Positions 4,847 to 5,799 of a DNA stretch of 5,799 nt are shown one piece after another (position 1 is the first letter of the stretch; the number at the start of each line of letters is the position of its first letter). The notes beneath the pieces were generated by a model, which was not told the DNA's origin, searched no databases, and saw only the letters and a program-made list of their open reading frames with translations. Position numbers and translations under genes: made by a program. The stretch is from an uncultured Oscillospiraceae bacterium (GTDB taxonomy: Bacteria > Bacillota_A > Clostridia > Oscillospirales > Oscillospiraceae), in NCBI GenBank assembly GCA_900754605.1, contig CAAEDK010000230.1:1-5799 (forward strand), in the 5' to 3' direction.

Positions 4847-5799
4847 ATCCCTCTGTTTGCGGAAGGGAGAAATCGGGAAAATACTCCTGCACAAAATCCA
4901 CCTCATCCACCTGCCAGCTGTGGCCGTTGAGGGGCTCCAGGGGACCGGCATCTGTGGTGAAATGGAAGGAGAGACGGTAGGAGTACAGGGCCTGCCCGTG
5001 GCGTCCGTACTTCCGGTTGTCCCGCTCACTGCCGTACTTTCCGTCTCCAAGCAGCGGGTGACCGGCGGCAGAGAACTGTGCGCGGATCTGATGGGTGCGG
5101 CCGGTGATCAGTTCGCACTCCACCAGGGAGAGACCATTCCGGACAGCTAGGGTGCGGTAAAGGGTGATGGCGGTCTTGGCGCCCGGGACGGGCTTGGAGC
5201 GGACATAGACCTGCTTTTTTACTTCATCTTTCCAGAGATATCCCTCCAGCTTGCCCTCCCGCTGTGGCATTGTTCCGTGGATGACACAGAGGTATCGCTT
5301 TTCCAGTTCTCGATCCTTGATCTTCTGGTTCATGATACGCAGGCCTTCGGCGGTTTTAGCAGCGATGACGATGCCGCCGGTATTACGGTCAATGCGGTTG
5401 CACAGGGCGGGGGCAAAGGAATTCTCCCAATAGGGGGACCACTCTTTCTTTTGATAGAGGTAGGCCTGGATGTGGGTGAGCAGGGTGTTGACCCGCTCGC
5501 TCTCATCGGGATGAACTACCAGCCCAGGGCGTTTGTCCACCAAAAGGATGTGCTCATCCTCATAAAGGATCGTGAGTTTGGGCTGGTAGAGGGAGAGAAA
5601 GGCGTTTTCCGGTGTGGGGGTCTGGAAAAACTCGTCGTTGATATAAAGCTGGAGCAAGTCCCCCTGGACCAGACGCACGTCCCGCTTTGCCCCCCTGCCG
5701 TTGAGCTTGACCCGCTTGAGCCGGATGTACTTCTGGGCCAGAGGGGCGGGGAGAAGAGGCAGGGTCTTGGCGAGCCAGCGGTCCAGCCGCTGACCGGCG
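4845..5799 (-). CDS. RluA-family rRNA pseudouridine synthase (5' end outside window)
   Basis: This enzyme converts specific uridines in structured RNA, most likely 23S rRNA, to pseudouridine. The frame is open to the window edge, giving 317 visible residues. The first ~58 form an S4 RNA-binding domain (GQRLDRWLAKTLP, then IRLKRVKLNGR and LVQGDLLQLYI), so the GTG at 5678 is internal and the true start lies just outside, probably about ten codons away. The catalytic motif reads CNRIDRNTGG with Asp at visible residue 137 (codon 5390-5388); the family more often has HRLD, but the CNR(I/L)D form is common in clostridial members. GRTHQIR (visible 233-239) and GHPLLGDGKYG follow as expected for the RluA fold. 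The exact target uridine cannot be told from sequence. It ends 83 bases before the potABCD -35 element and is probably transcribed separately. Confidence 0.92.
   Translation of the reverse strand, partial: AGQRLDRWLAKTLPLLPAPLAQKYIRLKRVKLNGRGAKRDVRLVQGDLLQLYINDEFFQTPTPENAFLSLYQPKLTILYEDEHILLVDKRPGLVVHPDESERVNTLLTHIQAYLYQKKEWSPYWENSFAPALCNRIDRNTGGIVIAAKTAEGLRIMNQKIKDRELEKRYLCVIHGTMPQREGKLEGYLWKDEVKKQVYVRSKPVPGAKTAITLYRTLAVRNGLSLVECELITGRTHQIRAQFSAAGHPLLGDGKYGSERDNRKYGRHGQALYSYRLSFHFTTDAGPLEPLNGHSWQVDEVDFVQEYFPDFSLPQTEG

Noticed and set aside
5676..5678. GTG at 5678 as start of the pseudouridine synthase
   Set aside because: The frame upstream is open to the window edge and encodes the first part of an S4 domain, so the gene starts outside.

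Overview
The window suggests an anaerobic, moderately GC-rich low-GC-relative Firmicute, most likely a gut clostridium of the Oscillospirales type. This rests on protein style (a CNRIDRNTGG-type RluA enzyme, a KK-start lipoprotein with LAGC lipobox), strong AGGAGG-like ribosome sites and clean intrinsic terminators. It is an inference; no taxonomic marker is present.

All genes lie on the minus strand. In transcription order: the C-terminal ~95% of an RluA-family pseudouridine synthase (5799-4845, start outside the window); a 231-base gap with a possible weak terminator, a near-consensus housekeeping promoter (TTGACA, 17 bases, TATAGT) and a ~110-base leader; then a compact polyamine ABC-transport operon: potA (ATPase), potB and potC (permeases), potD (lipoprotein receptor). 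potA/potB overlap by 14 bases and potB/potC by 4 (ATGA). potC and potD are separated by 59 bases holding an 11-bp stem-loop, and potD starts at TTG. A strong intrinsic terminator (488-522) closes the operon. PotD would capture polyamine outside the membrane, PotB/PotC form the channel, and PotA drives import with ATP.

Bases 1-558 hold no convincing protein gene. From the left: three consecutive tight hairpins ending in TGAC (1-86), which look like the right end of an IS200/IS605 element and the 3' scaffold of a TnpB-associated guide RNA; then an unusually structured GC-rich stretch (98-340) that ends, on the minus strand, in a second strong terminator (142-168). An AT-rich stretch (360-480) separates it from the potD terminator and carries a possible promoter. 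A ~230-nt structured minus-strand RNA, or an attenuated leader, is the best explanation, but I recognise no known family.

The coding part is ordinary in architecture. The points most worth a second look are the structured intergenic RNA candidate, the IS/guide-RNA end beside it, the altered ligand pocket of PotD, the acidic tail of PotA, and the structured potA leader.
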